NCBI GenBank assembly: GCA_039815685.1
Contig: JBCBYV010000004.1
Coordinates: 62,001 to 126,000, forward strand
DNA length: 64,000 nucleotides
Source: Thermohalobaculum sp039815685
Lineage (GTDB): Bacteria; Pseudomonadota; Alphaproteobacteria; Rhodobacterales; Rhodobacteraceae
Direction: 5' to 3'
Shown here: in pieces, positions 8,819 to 17,117 of the stretch
How positions within the stretch are numbered: position 1 is the stretch's first letter
How the letters are laid out: every line of letters begins with the position of its first letter
The notes under the pieces: generated by a model
The model's input: only the letters and a program-made list of their open reading frames with translations
Database searches by the model: none
What the model was told of the DNA's origin: nothing
Position numbers and translations under genes: made by a program

Positions 8819-9802
8819 GCCATCAGTTACCGCCCATGCTCCGGGCCACGCAACCGCGACCGGCCCGAGGACCGGAAGGACGGACCGATCGCCTCACGCC
8901 CCTTCACGCTCGCCCATCTCAGCGACCCGCATCTGGGGCCAGAGGCGCCGAGCCCCGGCAGCGCACCGGGCGACGCGCCCGACCGCCCGCCGCGGATGAC
9001 GCTGAAACAGCGACTGGCGCTGCGCAACTGGCGGAGACGGCGGCGCCATATCCTGCGGGCCGATATCGCCCATCTCACGGCCCGAGACATCGCAGCAGCC
9101 GCGCCTGATCACGTCGCCATGACCGGCGACATCGCGAATGTCGGCCTGCCGGCGGAGTTCGACGCCGCGATCCCATGGCTCGAAACCCTAGGCGGCGCAG
9201 ACGGCCGCGCGATGCACAACATCTCCATCGTCCCGGGCAATCACGACGCCCTCGCAAAAGGCTGCTGGGAGGCCGGCGCCGCCCGGCTCGGCCTCGCCGC
9301 GCAATCCTACCCCTGGTGCCGGCGGATCGGCCCCGTGGCACTCATCGGTCTCTCTACCGCCGTCCCGACGCTCCCGCTCCTCGCCACCGGCCGCCTTGGC
9401 GCGCAGCAAATCGACGCTGCGGCAGAGATGCTCACCGCCACCGCGGCCGAGGGCCTCTGCCGCATCGTCCTCATCCATCACCCGCCGGGCGAGACGACGA
9501 AACGGCGCCGGTCGCTCACTGACCGGCACGCCCTCACGAACGCGCTCTCCGCCGCAGGCGCGGAGCTCGTCCTCTACGGCCACAACCATCGGAGCGAGGA
9601 GGTACGGATCGGCAGCACAGGCATCCTGGCCCTCGGCGTGCCCGCCGCCTCCGCCGCAACAGGCACGGCGACCGAACCCGCCGGCTGGCACGCCATCGAG
9701 ATCGACGGCGGCCCCGGCGCCTGGCGCGCCACCGTCACCCTCCGCCGTCTCCAGCCGACCGGCACATTCGCAGCGGAATGGACCCGCAGCCACAGCCTCT
9801 GA
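8768..9802 (+). CDS. Metallophosphoesterase (calcineurin-like)
   Basis: The core shows all metal-binding blocks of the calcineurin-like phosphoesterases in order: LSDPHLG, MTGDIANVG, PGNHDA, LIHHPPGE and LYGHNH. It likely hydrolyses a phosphoester in lipid or head-group synthesis. The only canonical in-frame start upstream of the core is GTG 8768, which gives 344 residues, adds about 45 poorly folded residues and overlaps the divergent gene by 51 bases. A GGAAGGA at 8874-8880 sits 7 bases before an ATC codon at 8888, exactly where homologues begin, so initiation at a non-standard ATC is possible. The stop is certain; the start is not. Confidence 0.8.
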   Translation: MGRWFGEDGSGACRFDHAISYRPCSGPRNRDRPEDRKDGPIASRPFTLAHLSDPHLGPEAPSPGSAPGDAPDRPPRMTLKQRLALRNWRRRRRHILRADIAHLTARDIAAAAPDHVAMTGDIANVGLPAEFDAAIPWLETLGGADGRAMHNISIVPGNHDALAKGCWEAGAARLGLAAQSYPWCRRIGPVALIGLSTAVPTLPLLATGRLGAQQIDAAAEMLTATAAEGLCRIVLIHHPPGETTKRRRSLTDRHALTNALSAAGAELVLYGHNHRSEEVRIGSTGILALGVPAASAATGTATEPAGWHAIEIDGGPGAWRATVTLRRLQPTGTFAAEWTRSHSL

Positions 9803-9867
9803 CCGGTCGTTGGACATCGCCTGCCAGAGCCAATACGGTCGCCGCAGTCTCGGGAGGTGGACGGCGT

Positions 9868-10302
9868 ATGAACGCGACGATGGAGAAGTTCGGCTGGCCG
9901 ACGTCACGCGTCGCCGCCCTCGAGCACTGGGTCGTCGCCCTCCGCCCGGCACAGCCCGTCGCCGGCAGCCTCGTCGTCATCGCCACGGAGCCGGTGACCG
10001 CCTTCGGCGATCTCAGCGCTGCGGCCTTTGCCGAACTCGCCGTCGTGACCGCCAAGGTCGAGTCACTGGCCCGCGGCGAGATCGGCTATGACCGCATCAA
10101 CTGGCTCATGCTGATGATGGTCGATCCGGACGTGCACTTCCACGTCCTGCCGCGCTATGAGGGCAGCCGCATCTTCGCGGGGCACAGCATCGAGGATGCG
10201 GGCTGGCCCGGACCGCCCCGCCTCGACACCGGCATAGAGCTCACCGCCGGAGAGATCGAGAGCACGGCCAGCCACCTCGCGCAGCTCTGGGAGCGCGGAT
10301 GA
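9868..10302 (+). CDS. HIT-family protein
   Basis: A 144-residue protein of the histidine-triad superfamily. The triad reads DVHFHVLPR: the first His is replaced by Asp, while the second (normally the nucleophile) and third are kept. The upstream half has the usual strands, including LEHWVVALRPAQPVAGSLV. ATG 9868 was chosen because a strong GGGAGGTGG at 9852-9860 precedes it by 7 bases; the longer upstream frame lacks a site. The stop overlaps the start of the LptF-like gene (ATGA). HIT proteins hydrolyse or transfer nucleoside monophosphates, so a role on CDP-activated intermediates is plausible but unproven. Confidence 0.78.
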   Translation: MNATMEKFGWPTSRVAALEHWVVALRPAQPVAGSLVVIATEPVTAFGDLSAAAFAELAVVTAKVESLARGEIGYDRINWLMLMMVDPDVHFHVLPRYEGSRIFAGHSIEDAGWPGPPRLDTGIELTAGEIESTASHLAQLWERG

Positions 10303-11510
10303 GCGCGACGGCACCGTCCATCCAGCCCGGCCCACCGCACAGCCCGCGCCTCGGCCTCTCGCGCATCGACCGATATCTCTTCATGCGCACCCTGCGGCCG
10401 ATGCTGATCGGGCTGCTGATCGCACTGGTGGCCCTCCTCAGCGAGCGGCTGATCCGCCTGCTCGACCTCGTGACGGCGGACGGTGCGCCCATCGCCCCCC
10501 TGATCTCCATGCTGGCAGCCCTCCTGCCCCACTATCTCGGCCTCGCCCTTCCCGCTGCCTTTGCGCTTGCCCTGCTGGTCGCCCTCTCGGGGCTCAGCAC
10601 CAGCAACGAGCTTGACGTCCTGGAGGGCGCGGGCTGGTCCATGCGCCGGATCGCGACGAGCTTCGTGCTCTCGGGCGTCCTCCTCGCGGTCCTCAGCCTC
10701 GCGCTCTTCGGCTTCCTGCAACCCCATGCGCGCTACGCCTTCCGCGACGCCCGGCATGCGCTGGTCACAGCCGGCTGGAACGGCACGCTGCCCGAAGGCC
10801 AGGTCGTGCAGCTCGGCGATGGCTTTGCGCTTTCCGCCGCGCGCGTCGACGCTGGCGGCCAACGCCTCGAGGAAGTCTTCATCGTCCAGACCCGCGATGA
10901 CGGCGAGACGGTGACGACGGCCGCCCGTGGACTGATCGCACCCGACCTCGACACCGGCGAGATCCGCCTCCTCCTCGAAGACGGCGTCACGCTCTCCCCC
11001 CAGGGCGTCCTCCGCTTCGACGAGATCGTCCTCAACCGCCAACTCAAGGATGACGACGATCGCTTCCGCCCCCGGGGGGAGCTGCGCGAACGGACGCTGA
11101 CGGAGCTTCTCGCCGATCTCGACGACCCGCCCGCGGCGGCAGAGTTCCACGCCCGCCTCGCCCGGGCCTTCTCGCTCATCACCATCGCACTTGCCATGGT
11201 GCCTCTCGGCCTATTGCGAAAGCGCACCGCCGTCTGGCCCCGCGTCGTCGTCGCGCTCATCGGGCTCACACTCTACCACCACGCCCTCCTGCTGGCGCAG
11301 GAGCTGGGCGCGGCGGGCCACGTCATCGCACCCGCCGCCATCTGGGGCACGGCTGCCGTCGTCTTCCTGCTCGCGCTCTGGCTCTATCTCACGACCCCGA
11401 GCCAGGGGACACCATCCGCCCTCCGCCGTATCCTTCGCGCCTTCAGCCTGGGCCGGCCCGAGATACCGCGACGACCAGCCTCGCGCCCACGGCGCTACCG
11501 CGAGCGCTGA
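10299..11510 (+). CDS. LptF-like permease (YjgP/YjgQ family)
   Basis: A 403-residue membrane protein of the LptF/LptG family, the permease subunits of the lipopolysaccharide ABC extractor. Two N-terminal helices (around residues 34-52 and 65-95) are followed by a cytoplasmic coupling segment LSTSNELDVLEGAGWS, a third helix, a periplasmic beta-rich domain (about 145-270) and three C-terminal helices, which is the family topology. It is directly followed by a second family member. Two permeases inside a sphingolipid operon suggest a dedicated transporter moving the sphingolipid from the inner membrane towards the outer membrane, using an LptB-like ATPase from elsewhere; no ATPase gene is seen nearby. 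Being the chromosomal LPS-type lptFG is the alternative. Confidence 0.82.
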   Translation: MSATAPSIQPGPPHSPRLGLSRIDRYLFMRTLRPMLIGLLIALVALLSERLIRLLDLVTADGAPIAPLISMLAALLPHYLGLALPAAFALALLVALSGLSTSNELDVLEGAGWSMRRIATSFVLSGVLLAVLSLALFGFLQPHARYAFRDARHALVTAGWNGTLPEGQVVQLGDGFALSAARVDAGGQRLEEVFIVQTRDDGETVTTAARGLIAPDLDTGEIRLLLEDGVTLSPQGVLRFDEIVLNRQLKDDDDRFRPRGELRERTLTELLADLDDPPAAAEFHARLARAFSLITIALAMVPLGLLRKRTAVWPRVVVALIGLTLYHHALLLAQELGAAGHVIAPAAIWGTAAVVFLLALWLYLTTPSQGTPSALRRILRAFSLGRPEIPRRPASRPRRYRER

Positions 11511-11513
11511 GCG

Positions 11514-12575
11514 ATGCGCGCCCGTACCCTCATCCTGTTCCTCAACGGCACCGTCGCGCGGTCGATCCTGCTGGCCTGGGCGGTGCTGGCCATGCTCGGC
11601 CTCGCCATCGAACTCCGCGAACGGGCCGAGCCGCTGCTCGCCCTCGGTGGCACGACCGCGATCCTGCGCTTCGCGATCATCGCGCTGCCGGATGTCCTGG
11701 TGACGGTCTTCCCCATCGCACTCCTCGCCGGTGCCGTCCTCGGCTTCGGCATGCTCGCACGCCGGGGCGAGGCGGTGATCCTGCGCGCCGCGGGGCTCAG
11801 CGTGATCCAGATCGGCTGGATGCTCCTGCCGCTGGGGCTCATCCTCGGCGGGCTCCTCTACCTCCTCAACGACCGGATAGTCCCCTTCGCGGAGGCAGCG
11901 CGCGCCGCGCAGTTCGGCGCCCTCGGCAAGGACGATCCCGCCGCGCGCCAGATCTGGCTCCGGGCCGATGGCTGGATCATCCGCGCCGAACCGACCCGCC
12001 CGGACGGCACCGAACTCGCCGCCGTGACGCTCTTCCAACTCGGCGCGAACGGGGCGCTCACACGGCGGATCGATGCGCCGCACGCCGCGTTCCTGGACCG
12101 CGCCTGGCACCTCGACAGCGCAACGGAAACCTCCGCCGAGACTGGAGAGACCCAGCGGATCGACGACGCCCTCTGGCCCTCCGACCTCGCGCCCGAGGAT
12201 ATCCGCGCCCTCGCCGGCAGCGACCGCGCCCTCACTCGCGCCGGCGCGATGGAGGCTCTCGCGGGCGAGCGCCTCATGACCGAGGGGCGGAGTTTCTACG
12301 AGATGCGCGCCACCCGCGGCCTCTCGCTCGCGGCGATGCCCGCGGTGCTCATCCTCCTCGCACTGCCGGTCGTCCTCGGCTCCGGCCGCGACAGCGGCGC
12401 GCTCCTCAAGGCGACCGCCATGTCCGCTGGCCTCGGCCTCCTCTTCGTGATGGGCGAGGGCCTCGCCGCCTCCCTCGGCGAACGCGGCATGATCGAGCCG
12501 ATCTACGCCGCCTGGGTGCCGGTCGCTACGGCAGGTTGCCTCGGCCTCTGGGCGATCCTGCGTGTGGAGGCCTGA
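11514..12575 (+). CDS. LptG-like permease (YjgP/YjgQ family)
   Basis: A 353-residue partner of the preceding permease, starting three bases after its stop. It has the same architecture: an N-terminal helix (about 12-30), further helices near 45-70 and 95-120, the coupling-helix segment RRGEAVILRAAGLS, a periplasmic domain at about 130-245, and three C-terminal helices. The periplasmic domain is shorter than in typical LPS LptG, which may reflect a smaller lipid substrate; that is inference. The next gene starts just after its stop, with its ribosome site inside the end of this gene, so the genes are co-translated. Confidence 0.8.
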   Translation: MRARTLILFLNGTVARSILLAWAVLAMLGLAIELRERAEPLLALGGTTAILRFAIIALPDVLVTVFPIALLAGAVLGFGMLARRGEAVILRAAGLSVIQIGWMLLPLGLILGGLLYLLNDRIVPFAEAARAAQFGALGKDDPAARQIWLRADGWIIRAEPTRPDGTELAAVTLFQLGANGALTRRIDAPHAAFLDRAWHLDSATETSAETGETQRIDDALWPSDLAPEDIRALAGSDRALTRAGAMEALAGERLMTEGRSFYEMRATRGLSLAAMPAVLILLALPVVLGSGRDSGALLKATAMSAGLGLLFVMGEGLAASLGERGMIEPIYAAWVPVATAGCLGLWAILRVEA

Positions 12576-12576
12576 G

Positions 12577-13740
12577 ATGCCGCCGCCCGATCACCAATCG
12601 GCACCCGCCCTCGTCTGGGCCGACCGCGATGACGCTGCACCTCCGCTCTTCGGCCTGCCCCCGGCCGAGCGCCTCGCCCGCACGCTCGAAAAGGCAGGCC
12701 TTGGCGACACACCGATCCAGACCTCGACTTCGAGTGATGCCACCCTCTCGGAGCGGCTCACCGAGTCCCTCGCGACAGCGACCGGCCCGATCATCGCTCT
12801 CGAGGAAGGCGCTGCCACCGATCCCCGCCTTATCGCCGCCCTTGCCCGGGCCGAGGGATCGCTGGTCGCGCGGACGGAAGAGGGCGCGGCCCTTAGGCTC
12901 ATGCCCGGCACGACCCTGCCGGCCGCGACGACCCTACCAGAGCTCGCGGACGCCCTCGCGGCCGCCGGCACGCGGCAGCTCTCCCAGAACGACTTCGACG
13001 GCTTTATCGGCGTGCTCCGCCGGGACCTGCCCTTCTGGATCCTCCGCCCCCGCGACGCCGCCGCCGCGCGGCAGGCCGAACGCTGGATGTTCCTCTCAAA
13101 CTACAAGGGCTCGACCGATATCCTGACATCGCATGTATTCCCGCCGCTCGTCTGGCCGCTGACTCGCTGGTCGGCGCGCTACGGCCTTTCCCCGAACGCC
13201 GTCACAATCGTCTCGATCCTCTTCACGGTCCTTGCCGCCGTCTTCTTCTGGCAGGGCCAGCTCGCCGCCGGGCTCGCCGCCGCCTATGCGATGGCCGTGC
13301 TCGACAGCGTCGACGGCAAGCTTGCCCGCGTCACCCTGGCCGACAGCGCGCTCGGCAACGTCCTCGACCACGGCCTCGACATCGTCCATCCACCCTTCTG
13401 GTGGCTCGCCTGGGCCCACGGCGCCGCCCTCCTCGGCGGTCCGGGATGGCTCTGGCCCGCGGCCTGGATCATGACCGGCTTCTACATCGCCGACCGGCTG
13501 GTGCTGATGGTCGCGAAACAGCGCTTCGGCCGGGGCCTCCATGCCATGACGACACTCGACGGGCGCGTCCGCTCCTTCATCTCCCGACGCAACATCAATC
13601 TCCTGATCCTGACCGTCGGGCTGATAATCGGGCTCGAGACGCTGGCCTTCGCCCTCGTCGTCGGCTGGCAGGCCGCCACCTGCCTCTGGCACGCGCTCCG
13701 CACCGCGATGCTCTACCCGCTCGGGCGCGCCGCCGCATGA
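12577..13740 (+). CDS. CDP-alcohol phosphatidyltransferase, second paralogue
   Basis: A 387-residue membrane enzyme with the full CDP-alcohol phosphotransferase motif: Asp243, Asp246-Gly247, Ala250-Arg251, Gly260, Asp264 and Asp268 (LDSVDGKLAR to LDHGLD). The N-terminal 170 residues resemble a nucleotidyltransferase fold lacking the NTP signature (LVWADRDDAAPPLFGLPPAE). ATG 12577 is preferred over GTG 12562 because GTGGAGG at 12564-12570 lies 6 bases upstream. It is paralogous to the - strand gene at 7754-8818. Having two such enzymes implies two head-group transfer steps, or a choice of head groups. It overlaps the N-acyltransferase gene by four bases. Confidence 0.85.
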   Translation: MPPPDHQSAPALVWADRDDAAPPLFGLPPAERLARTLEKAGLGDTPIQTSTSSDATLSERLTESLATATGPIIALEEGAATDPRLIAALARAEGSLVARTEEGAALRLMPGTTLPAATTLPELADALAAAGTRQLSQNDFDGFIGVLRRDLPFWILRPRDAAAARQAERWMFLSNYKGSTDILTSHVFPPLVWPLTRWSARYGLSPNAVTIVSILFTVLAAVFFWQGQLAAGLAAAYAMAVLDSVDGKLARVTLADSALGNVLDHGLDIVHPPFWWLAWAHGAALLGGPGWLWPAAWIMTGFYIADRLVLMVAKQRFGRGLHAMTTLDGRVRSFISRRNINLLILTVGLIIGLETLAFALVVGWQAATCLWHALRTAMLYPLGRAAA

Positions 13741-14864
13741 TCGAGGTCACACCGCTCGAGACCAAGGCCGACCGCCGCGCCTTCGTCGCCCTTCCCGGGC
13801 AGATCGCGGCGGGCGACCCGCATTGGATCGAGCCGCTCCATCTCGACCGGCTCGAGCTCATCGACCCCAAGCACAACCCGTTCTTCGAGCATGCCGACGC
13901 CGCCTTCTGGCTCGCGAAGCAGGACGGCCGCCCGGTGGGACGGATCAGCGCCCAGCTCGACCGCCTTTCCCCGTCCGACGACGGCGTGACGGTCGGCAGC
14001 TTCGGCCAGATCGCGATGGCGGACGATCCGGTCGTGGCCGCCGCCCTCTTCGCCACCGCCGAGGCTTGGCTCAAGGACCGCGGCGTCGGCCTTGTCCGCG
14101 GCCCCTTCGACCTCTCGATCAACGAGGAATGCGGCCTGCTCGTCGAGGGCTTCGACACGCCGCCCTTCATGCTGATGCCGCATAATCCGCGCTTCCTGCC
14201 GCCGCTCATCGAAGGCGCCGGCTACCAGCCTGTGCGCGATCTCTTCGCCTACCGCATGGACATCTCCGGCGGCATCCCGCCCGCGGCGGCAAGGCTCGCC
14301 GACCGCCCGCTCGGCGACGTCACCCTCCGCCCCCTCCGCATGCGCGAGTTCGACGTCGAGGTTCGGCGCGTCTGCGCGGTCTTCAACGACGCCTGGTCCG
14401 ACAATTTCGGCTTCGTGCCCCTCACGGACGCGGAGATGGGGGCAATGGCCAAGAAGCTCCGCCCCATCATCGATCCCGAACTCGTCCGCATCGCCGAGAG
14501 CGGCGGGCGCACGATCGCCTTCATGGTCCTTTTGCCCAATGTGAACGAGGCCTTCGCCAGGATGAACGGCAAGCTCCTGCCCTTCGGCTGGGCGCAGCTC
14601 GCCTGGATGGTGCTCGGCAAACGCATCCGCTCCGGCCGCGTACCGCTCATGGGCGTCCTCCGCGAGGTGCAGGCCACCGCCCTCGGCGGCCTCCTCCCTG
14701 CCGCGATGATCGCAGCCCTCGCCCCCCGCGCCATCCAGCGCGGCATGACCGAGATCGAGATGGGCTGGGTGCTCGAGGAGAACACCGGCGTCCGCCGCAT
14801 TATCGAGCGCATGGGCGGGCGCGAGACCAAACGGCTCCGGCTCTACGAAAAGCGGCTCGCATGA
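13737..14864 (+). CDS. cerS: GNAT-type N-acyltransferase, bacterial ceramide synthase-like
   Basis: A 375-residue acyltransferase-superfamily protein with the features of the family that includes bacterial ceramide synthase: the opening IEVTPLETKADRRAFVALP, then DPHWIEPL and a GRISAQLDRL strand, RGPFDLSINEECGLLVEGFD in the middle, and a C-terminal GNAT-like half ending MGWVLEENTGVRRIIERMGG. Bacterial ceramide synthase is unrelated to the eukaryotic enzyme and N-acylates the sphingoid base. Its presence with spt, acp and a cerR-like gene completes the core set known from Caulobacter. It overlaps both neighbours by four bases. The main uncertainty is acyl donor and acceptor preference. Confidence 0.82.
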   Translation: MIEVTPLETKADRRAFVALPGQIAAGDPHWIEPLHLDRLELIDPKHNPFFEHADAAFWLAKQDGRPVGRISAQLDRLSPSDDGVTVGSFGQIAMADDPVVAAALFATAEAWLKDRGVGLVRGPFDLSINEECGLLVEGFDTPPFMLMPHNPRFLPPLIEGAGYQPVRDLFAYRMDISGGIPPAAARLADRPLGDVTLRPLRMREFDVEVRRVCAVFNDAWSDNFGFVPLTDAEMGAMAKKLRPIIDPELVRIAESGGRTIAFMVLLPNVNEAFARMNGKLLPFGWAQLAWMVLGKRIRSGRVPLMGVLREVQATALGGLLPAAMIAALAPRAIQRGMTEIEMGWVLEENTGVRRIIERMGGRETKRLRLYEKRLA

Positions 14865-15610
14865 AATGGCAGGCGCTCGTGCTCGCGGGCGAGCGGCCGG
14901 AGGGCGACGCACTCGCGAAGGCAGAAGGGGCCCCGACCAAGGCCTTCATTGAGATCGCCGGCAAACCGATGATCGCCCATGTGCTCGAGACGCTGTCGGC
15001 GGTCGGTGACATCGCGTCGATCACCGTCTCCCTATCGCCCTCCGCACCCGCGCTGCCGGACGGACCCTGGCGCCGCATCGCCTCTGCCGCCGGCCCATCG
15101 GCCAGCGTGGCGCAGGCCTTCCAGACCATCGGACCGCCGCTCCTCGTGACGACGGCCGACAATCCGATGATGCGCCCGCAGACGGTCGACACCTTCCTCG
15201 CCGAAGCCACGAGCCTCGATGCCGCCGCCATCGCCGGCATCGCGCGGGAGGAGACGGCCACGAAGATCGAGGGCGCCCCCCAGCGATCCGTCATGCGCTT
15301 CCGGGACGGCGGGGTGAACGGCTGCAACCTCTTCGCGCTCAAGACCGCGGAGGCCGCCGCCGTCATCGCCTTCTGGCAACGGCTCGAAGGACTGCGCAAA
15401 CGCCCCCTCGCGCTGGCAGCCCAGATCGGCCCGCTCATCGCCGCACGCTTCCTGGCCGGCAAGCTCGACCTCGCCGAGGCGAAGGCCGCCCTCGCGCGGA
15501 AGACTGGCGCGCCCGTCGGGACCGTCACACTCAGTGACCCGCTCGCCCCCCACGATGTCGACAAGCCTGCCCATCTCGCCTTCGCCCGCCGCATCCTCGA
15601 CACTGCCTGA
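14861..15610 (+). CDS. Nucleotidyltransferase, MobA-like fold
   Basis: A 249-residue NTP-transferase protein. The usual N-terminal signature is altered: LVLAGERPEGDALAKAEGAPTKAFIEIAGKP (split: LVLAGERPEGDALAKAEG, then APTKAFIEIAGKP) replaces the glycine-rich GG.S.RMG loop of MobA and IspD. Acidic residues follow at VTTADNPMM, in the place of the metal site. It is the last gene of the right-hand sphingolipid operon, overlapping the ceramide-synthase-like gene by four bases. It probably activates a head-group precursor or acts with the adjacent CDP-alcohol transferase. Activity is uncertain because of the loop. Confidence 0.72.
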   Translation: MKWQALVLAGERPEGDALAKAEGAPTKAFIEIAGKPMIAHVLETLSAVGDIASITVSLSPSAPALPDGPWRRIASAAGPSASVAQAFQTIGPPLLVTTADNPMMRPQTVDTFLAEATSLDAAAIAGIAREETATKIEGAPQRSVMRFRDGGVNGCNLFALKTAEAAAVIAFWQRLEGLRKRPLALAAQIGPLIAARFLAGKLDLAEAKAALARKTGAPVGTVTLSDPLAPHDVDKPAHLAFARRILDTA

Positions 15611-15898
15611 CGCAGAAACCACTACGTCGCGGCACTCAGCGATCTCCGCGCTCAAGGACAAGCGCCGCCCGACACCTCGATCCGCTAAGCCGCGACCCAC
15701 TGGTTGGCGTCGGAGGCTAGGGCAGCATCAGCCTGACCGAACCAGTAGAACGATCCTGTCCTTGCGCCTCTTCATCGCACTGGCTGCGGTCGCGGCGAAG
15801 CTGCCAACGAGAAAGTGAGCGCGCCAATTCGCAGGCTTGGCGGCATTATTCGCCGGACTTATGACGAGCGCATCTGCCGTTTGCCACACGCCTTCGCC
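15611..15898 (+). other. Intergenic region without a recognised gene
   Basis: This 288-base spacer separates the sphingolipid locus from the LysR gene. Short open frames cross it but lack family features or ribosome sites. The stretch just before 15899 is less GC-rich than its surroundings and probably holds the LysR promoter. Confidence 0.5.
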
Positions 15899-16792
15899 AT
15901 GGAACTTCGACAGCTTCGCTCCTTCATCGCCGTCGCCGAGGAACTGCATTTTCAGCGGGCGGCGCGGCGGGTGAACCTGAGCCAGCCTGCCCTCAGCCAC
16001 CAGATCAAGGCGCTGGAGCAGGAGACCGGCGTCACGCTCTTCGACCGCGACCGGCGCAGCGTCGCCATCACACGGGCGGGCCAGGCCTTTCTGATCCGAG
16101 CGCGGGAGGCGGTGACCGCGGTCGATGCCGCCCTCCGCGAGGCGCGCGAGGCGGCGGGGGCCGAGCCATCAGAGCTCCGCATCGGATCCGTGAGCTATCT
16201 CAACCTGCGCGTCGTCTCCCGCTCCATCGCGGCCCTCCGCGGCGAGCGTCCCGCGCTCGAGGTCCAGCAGACCGAGATGCCGACGGCCGAGGTCTATGCA
16301 GCACTCAAGGAAGGGCAGATCGATATCGGCTTCGGCGTCCTGCCCGTGACCCACCCCACTCTCAAGTCGCGGCTGGTGGCCGAGGGGCACTGGTCCGTCG
16401 TGGTCTCTGCCGAGCATGGGCTACGGGATGCGATTGAGGGCGACGTACTCCCCCTCTTCGCAATGGCGGGTCATCCGATGGTGATGTTTGAACGCTCCCT
16501 CAACCCACCGCTCTATGACGCCTGGATGACGCGCTTCCGCGCCGCAGGCATCGCGCCGAAGATCGTGCTCGAGACCAATCAAGTGCAGACCGGCCTCGAC
16601 ATGGCGCGCGACGGGGCGGCGACGTTCCTCGTCGCCTCCTACATCGTCGAGCCCGTCCCGCCAGACCTTGTCCGCCTGCGCCTCGGCGGGTTCGAGAACC
16701 GCATCGCCATCGGCGCCGCCTGGCACGAGGATAACAAGACAGCGCTCCTCGCCGACTATCTCCGCCACCTGCGCGCCGCCCTGGCCGCCTGA
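15899..16792 (+). CDS. LysR-family transcriptional regulator
   Basis: A 297-residue regulator. Residues 1-60 form the winged helix-turn-helix typical of LysR (MELRQLRSFIAVAEELHF, AARRVNLSQPALSHQIKALE, LFDRDRRSVAITRAG); the rest is the periplasmic-binding-like effector domain. ATG 15899 gives the standard family N-terminus; the frame is open further upstream but that part has no family match. Adjacent genes on the other strand do not look like a classic divergent target. It follows the sphingolipid operon on the same strand after 288 bases, so control of that locus is possible but unsupported by any visible operator. Confidence 0.9.
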   Translation: MELRQLRSFIAVAEELHFQRAARRVNLSQPALSHQIKALEQETGVTLFDRDRRSVAITRAGQAFLIRAREAVTAVDAALREAREAAGAEPSELRIGSVSYLNLRVVSRSIAALRGERPALEVQQTEMPTAEVYAALKEGQIDIGFGVLPVTHPTLKSRLVAEGHWSVVVSAEHGLRDAIEGDVLPLFAMAGHPMVMFERSLNPPLYDAWMTRFRAAGIAPKIVLETNQVQTGLDMARDGAATFLVASYIVEPVPPDLVRLRLGGFENRIAIGAAWHEDNKTALLADYLRHLRAALAA

Positions 16793-16916
16793 AACGGGGT
16801 CACGCCGCGCGCCCCATCGCCTTCGTGAAGACGTCGCGGGGGTCAGTGGCACGGAGGCGGGGAGTTGCGCAACGCGCCACCACGGCAACGCACCACCATG
16901 ACGCCACACCTGCCGG

Positions 16917-17117
16917 TCACGGCCGTCCCCTCTCGATCCGCGTCAGAAGGCCGTTGATCGCCGGACCCAAGACGCGCTGCATCAACGCGACCATGACGCC
17001 GGAGAGGATGAGGGCACGCAGCCAGTCGGGAGCAGCCGCAAGCTCAGGGCCCGCCGCCGCGAAGATCGCGAGCACCGTCGCGAAGGCACCGGCCCAGGTC
17101 AGGATGAAGCGGGGCAT
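16917..17117 (-). CDS. Small two-helix membrane protein
   Basis: A 66-residue hydrophobic protein with two predicted membrane helices (about 5-25 and 33-55) and a basic C-terminus (TRIERGRP). Its ATG overlaps the stop of the upstream gene by one base (TGATG), so it is co-translated with the SnoaL-like protein. A GTG directly before is an alternative start. I do not recognise the family. Confidence 0.6.
   Translation of the reverse strand: MPRFILTWAGAFATVLAIFAAAGPELAAAPDWLRALILSGVMVALMQRVLGPAINGLLTRIERGRP

Noticed and set aside
15534..15818. 94-residue open frame bridging the gap before the LysR gene
   Set aside because: No ribosome site, no family features, overlaps the end of a real gene.
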